Assembly (NCBI GenBank): GCA_050084985.1
Contig: JBITNC010000001.1
Location: forward strand, 145,080,001-145,144,000
DNA length: 64,000 nt
DNA from: Nageia nagi
Taxonomy: Eukaryota; Pinophyta
Direction of reading: 5' to 3'
Below the pieces are notes generated by a model. That model did no database searches. It was not told where the DNA came from and was given only the letters and a program-made list of their open reading frames with translations. Both the position numbers and the translations under genes were made by a program. Numbering within the stretch: position 1 is the stretch's first letter; each line of letters begins with the position of its first letter. This document shows, piece by piece, positions 59,929 through 64,000 of this stretch.

Positions 59929-60640
59929 TTAGGATCGTAGCATATCTTCATTCTTCATTCCAAACTTTTGTAAGATGTCTGATATATACTTAAATTTATT
60001 AAGATAAGTACAATCCTTATATTGATACACTTGCATTCTAAGATAGTAGTATAAGAGATCAAGATCAATCATTTCAAACGTTGCTTTAAGTTTAGATATG
60101 CACTTTTGAATGATTTTATCATTATTCCTAGTAATCAAAAGATCATCCACATAAAGGAGTATCAAGACCACATCTTTTCTTTGATTAAGCATATATAGAT
60201 CGAAGTTAAAAAAATACTTGGAAAACTAATGTTTGCAAAGTACCTTGAAATCTTTCTATACTAGGCTTTAGGTGCTTGTTTAAGTTCATACAATGACTTT
60301 GTTAGCTTGCACATAAAAGACTCTTTACTTCCATAATAAACCCTTCTAGTTGATTCATGAAGATTTTCACATCCAAATCACTATTGAGAAATGCACTCTT
60401 GACATCAAGTTAAAAACTTTCCATTCTTGAGCTGTAGAAAGAGCAAGGATAACTCTTATAGTAGGTATCTTTACCATAGGAGTAAAGGTTTCTTCATAAT
60501 CTACATTTTATTTCTGAGTAAAACCTTTAACTACTAACCTTACCTTGTATTTCTCAATATCTTCTACTGAATTGAACTTAACAGATCCATTTATTTCCAA
60601 TCACATTCTCTTCATTAGGATAAAGAACCAACTTTCAAGT
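59929..60640 (-). pseudogene. pol: Copia-2 reverse transcriptase
   Basis: Minus strand: EDIEKYKVRLVVKGFTQK at about 60560, EETFTPMVKIPTIRVILALS near 60480, then ILLYVDDLLITRNNDKIIQK (60192-59929 frame) with the YVDD box, and FEMIDLDLLYYYLRMQVYQ. Frameshifts lie between the pieces. Confidence 0.82.
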
Positions 60641-60779
60641 TTTATTTTTCATAAGCACCTCATATTCCATTTCATGGTTTCCATCCAACACTTGTGCTTA
60701 AAACCTTCTTTGAAGGTTGAAAGCTCATGCTTGTTGTCAATCTTCATAATTAAGGATTTATTCAAGGTTATGCTCCTTA

Positions 60780-61780
60780 TTATCCTTTATGTTAGAGAAT
60801 TTTGTTCTTGAGATGATTTATGTATATCAATATCAAACAAACTAGAAGCAAATGAAGAGTCCTCTAGATCATCAACATTCTCATTAGAAGTAGATTCTTT
60901 AAAAAATTCATTGAACTTTACATCCCTTGAAATGAATACTGCTTTATAGGTTGGAGAGTAAATCCTGTAGCCTTTATGTTGACTATCATATCCCACAAAG
61001 ATGCATTTTTTAACTTTTTTATCCAACTTCTTTCTTTTTTCAAAAATAATGTAGTAGAAAGCTTCACAACCAAACACCATAAGATGAGAAATATTAGGTT
61101 TTCTTCTTGATTATATCTCAAAATGAGTTTTACTCTAAATAACTTTTATGGGATACCTATTTAAGGTGTAAATAGTAATGCTCATAGCTTCACCCCATAA
61201 GAATTTAGGAAGATTACCTAACATGCATCTAGCCCTCTCTATTATTATTCTATTTTTCTTTTTGACAACATCATTCTGTTGAGAAGTGTATGGAATTATA
61301 AACTACCTTTTGATTCCATATTTGCATAATAGTTATTGAGCTCATTACTATTATATTCTCTCCCATTATCTGATCTTAACATCTTGATTTTAAAGTTAAT
61401 TTGATTCTCAATAAAAGTTTTAAAATTTTAAAATTTTCAAAGATTTGATCCTTATGCTCAACTAGATACCTAAAGGTCATCCTATTAAAGTTATCAATGA
61501 AGGTCAAGACGTAAGATACTCTTTCAAATGATTTAGTCTGAAACAAACCCATCAAATCTAAATGCATAAGTTGAAAAGGTTAAGATTCTCTTATTACTTT
61601 ACCTTTTTTAAACTTTTATCTATGTATCTTACCAAAAATGCACTTTTCACATAGACCAACCGAAGGAGAAATTAAAGGTAAATTTTTCATAAGTTCTTGA
61701 TCTTTCATGACTTGAATACTCTTATGGTTAAGATGTCTTAAACGATAGTGCCAAGGATTACCTTTAGAGCACACATAAAA
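60780..61780 (-). pseudogene. pol: Copia-2 integrase
   Basis: Pre-integrase scrap (W.RL..LN.KS) at about 61750-61710 and the CEKCIFGKI-like zinc site near 61640. The core at 61567-61376 reads MHLDLMGLFQTKSF and LTFIDNFNRMTFRYLVEHKD. The C-terminal part at 61080-60787 reads VFGCEAFYYII..KKLDKKVKKCIFVGYDSQHK and VFISRDVKFNEF. Stops and frameshifts throughout. Confidence 0.82.
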
Positions 61781-62039
61781 GTAAGACACATCTTTAATGG
61801 AACTTGATCCATAATGTAGACGTTATCTTTCATAGATCTTTTAATTAAAGTGGTAAGTCCTTTCTTAATGCATCAAGATTGATAGTTGAACTCAAACAAG
61901 TATCTTTTTTTAGCAACTTAGATTATGAAGAGAAGGTTCATCTTTAACTTAGAAACATAGAGAACATTTCAAAACCTTTCGATTTCTGATTCAAGGATAG
62001 AGTTATCACTTATCATAACTGCATCTTTTTTATACTTGT

Positions 62040-63060
62040 AAAAATTTTCAAACTTTTCTTTTTCAAAGCATAGGTGATTAGTGCAACCAGAGTCAACAAT
62101 CCATTTAGATAAAAAAAGAGCGAAATATGAAGTAGAGCACTATAGCAAAATCAACATGAGTATTTTTCTTTTCTTTGTAGTTTTTTATATTTTCATTGCC
62201 TTTATTCTTTTTTCTTTTTGTAACAATCAATTTTTTTATGACTTTGAATGCCATAATAGTTACAATTACCATCAAATTTTTTCTTAGGATAAGGAGAGTT
62301 TGCTTTACCTTCTTCATCTCTTTGTTTGAAATGATTATTATTATCGTTATTCTTATTGTTATGGTTATTTTTGTATTCTTATTACTATTGTAGCCATTAC
62401 CTCTTTTCTCAAACCTTTTAAGGAAGAAAGATAAGATTTTCTTTGATGGAAGAACTTTTTGAAAGGATTTTGGTTTTTTAAGAGTAACGTTATTATCCTT
62501 AAGAGAAGAAATTAACATCTTATTGTTAAGGGTTTTCTCATGCTTAAATAGATGCTTGAAAGTTCTCAAGGGAGAAGATTTCTTTTTCATCATGAAACCT
62601 TATTTCTATAACCATTACAAAGTTTTTAAACTTTGAAGAGAGGCTTTGAAGAATGATGAAGACCATGAATTCATCATTAATTCAATTGCATCCATAAGTA
62701 ATAAGCTGAGTCTTAGGTCAATGATTTTGTTCAAGTAATATCTCACATTTTCATCTTTCCCTTGACGAGATTGAAGTAACTTTTGAAGAATGATAAACCT
62801 TTTTAAAAAATTTAAACCAAGGTAGATTTATTTAAGCTTATCCCACGCTTTCTTTGTTAAAGTTGAAGAAAAAATTATCAGGAAAGCACATCATCTGAAA
62901 TGCATGATAAATTATGAAATTATCAACTCATTCTTTATGTTTTTATACCTCTATGCCTTCTCATCTATAGGAGGTACAAGGTTCTCATTCATGTTTGCTA
63001 AAACTTTCTTATTTGCAATTTAACTCTCATCCAATATTTTCAAATCCTATAGTTGTAACC
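62040..63060 (-). pseudogene. gag: Copia-2 gag, zinc knuckle and protease
   Basis: Protease WIVDSGCTNHLC at about 62066-62103. The knuckle CNYYGIQSHKKIDC at 62224-62272 has one Cys replaced by Tyr. Gag is the lysine/asparagine-rich stretch 62280-63060, including LRTFKHLFKHEKTLNNK (about 62550) and a low-complexity N/I run near 62340 from att/aat repeats. Frames are shifted between the protease, knuckle and gag. Confidence 0.7.
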
Positions 63061-63064
63061 ATCA

Positions 63065-64000
63065 AGAATGTGTCTAGATAAAAAAGATTCTCCCATTTAC
63101 TACACAAAATGTGAAGTAATAAGCATGTGGTTTCAATAAATAATATTAAATATTAATTTTTAACCAAGTAAATAATACATGTTACATTTAACACTAAGAC
63201 ATGCTTGATTTGATTCATAAGTGCAAATATTTTACAATTCAAATAATAACCCATGTACCCAAATACATTTCTCATTCAAGAACCATAAATGTAGAGTGAC
63301 ATTCTTGAGGCTTATTTTCTTATCTAAAATTAGGCCTTCACTTGAATGCCCACATAAGAGGAGCCAGGTCTTATTAATCTTCAACTAGTTCCCTTTGGGT
63401 AGCAATATACTCTCATAAAGATAAGTACTAGATATTTTTCAAGGTTCCAACATTTATTGGATTCATCAAATTATTAATCTTGATTAGGTTTCAAATTTTT
63501 TTCTAAGTTAGTAGGATAATCTTTGAATGGACGTGCAAACATGTGGTATCACTACACACATGCCTATCCACCTAATAGAGTTATGTTCCGACCAATAGAG
63601 GACTTAAGGTAATTAAGAAGTATGAATTTTTACCATTTGGATCGTAGAACTTAAAAGCTCTAGTTTGTTTATCCTCACATCATGGCTCTCTAAACAAATC
63701 ATGCTGCAAAATGTACATACAGATGTGTTCATTTTAAAGGGTTGCTCATATCAATATTTGCATTTTTATTTGCAGTAAGTAATCAAAGTACAAAATATGA
63801 AATAAAAGAGCATAAGTAAAACATCATCCATTCAATAATTTGAAACCTAAGTATCCAATGGGTTTTGTTTACCAACCCCTAAAAGATATCTTTACATTAA
63901 ACCTAATTTTGCACAAGTTAATTTTGCAAAAAACAATGAGAAATACTTAAGCATGTATTAATTCCAAAAATCTACATAAGTTATTTTGTATGAAAGATAA
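63065..64000. other. Possible leader of the copia-2 element; nothing recognised
   Basis: No coding on either strand and no copy of the LTR or PBS. Likely untranslated leader or flanking repeat. Confidence 0.35.

Larger units (their letters stand above)
58028..63060 (-). mobile_element. Second Ty1/copia element, 5' end not seen, minus strand
   Basis: 3' LTR at 58028-58499, purine tract at 58500-58508 (TTAAGAGGGAG on the minus strand), then RNase H, RT, integrase, protease, knuckle and gag at rising coordinates: copia order, minus strand. No second LTR was found up to 64000, so the element is either longer than the window or has lost its 5' end. All domains carry frameshifts. The LTR is of the same family as those of the LARD-like element, which makes this lineage a candidate for the autonomous partner. 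It interrupts LINE remains on its left. Confidence 0.82.

Noticed and set aside
62196-62393. Hydrophobic plus frame (F/I/V-rich)
   Set aside because: Reverse of the lysine/asparagine/isoleucine-rich gag of the second copia element.

Overview
The window looks like nuclear DNA from a large, repeat-packed plant genome. It is AT-rich with very low gene density, and most of it is decayed LTR retrotransposons and LINEs. A gymnosperm such as a conifer is my best guess. This is inference, from the abundance of old degraded elements and from the style of the PPR and 2-oxoglutarate dioxygenase (2OGD) sequences. Nothing looks prokaryotic or organellar, and I see no tRNA, rRNA or CRISPR. No gene in the window is intact by my reading.

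Layout. 1-420: a 122-bp tandem repeat. 1480-12960: broken Ty3/gypsy (Tat-like) gag and pol pieces in opposing orientations around a non-autonomous LTR element (6355-11965). 12990-19875: a gypsy element with both LTRs and a 5-bp target duplication (13916-19798), sitting inside one arm of an inverted repeat. Its partner arm at 24.85-25.93 kb preserves the empty site. 19.93-22.1 kb: LINE reverse-transcriptase remains. 26588-27616: two LTRs tail to tail with a primer-binding site between them, a 1-kb palindrome. 27.64-28.48 kb: a gypsy integrase fragment. 31.1-34.5 kb: a decayed PLS-type PPR gene on the minus strand. 34.66-34.92 and 40.05-41.53 kb: a 244-bp satellite. 35.4-36.2 kb: a MITE-like element.

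The most informative part is 43.5-55.45 kb. Two paralogous 2OGD genes lie head to head. Gene 1 (minus) has four exons and all iron and 2-oxoglutarate ligands, but its first exon is cut by a 5.9-kb copia element (44726-50657) flanked by the target duplication AATTG. Gene 2 (plus) has the same exon plan, but one splice donor is lost and exon 4 is frameshifted. The paralogs share an upstream block, which is duplicated (180-bp period) before gene 2.

56.0-58.02 kb holds LINE ORF1/endonuclease remains, ended by the 3' LTR of a second copia element. That element runs on the minus strand to about 63 kb, and its 5' LTR is not seen. Its LTR belongs to the same family as the LTRs at 4.0, 6.4, 11.6, 26.6 and 27.1 kb, so one copia lineage and its non-autonomous relatives shaped much of the window.

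I found no clearly new molecular system. The items most worth a second look are the transposon-split 2OGD gene with its paralog, the palindromic LTR junction, and the nested insertion with an internal empty-site control.
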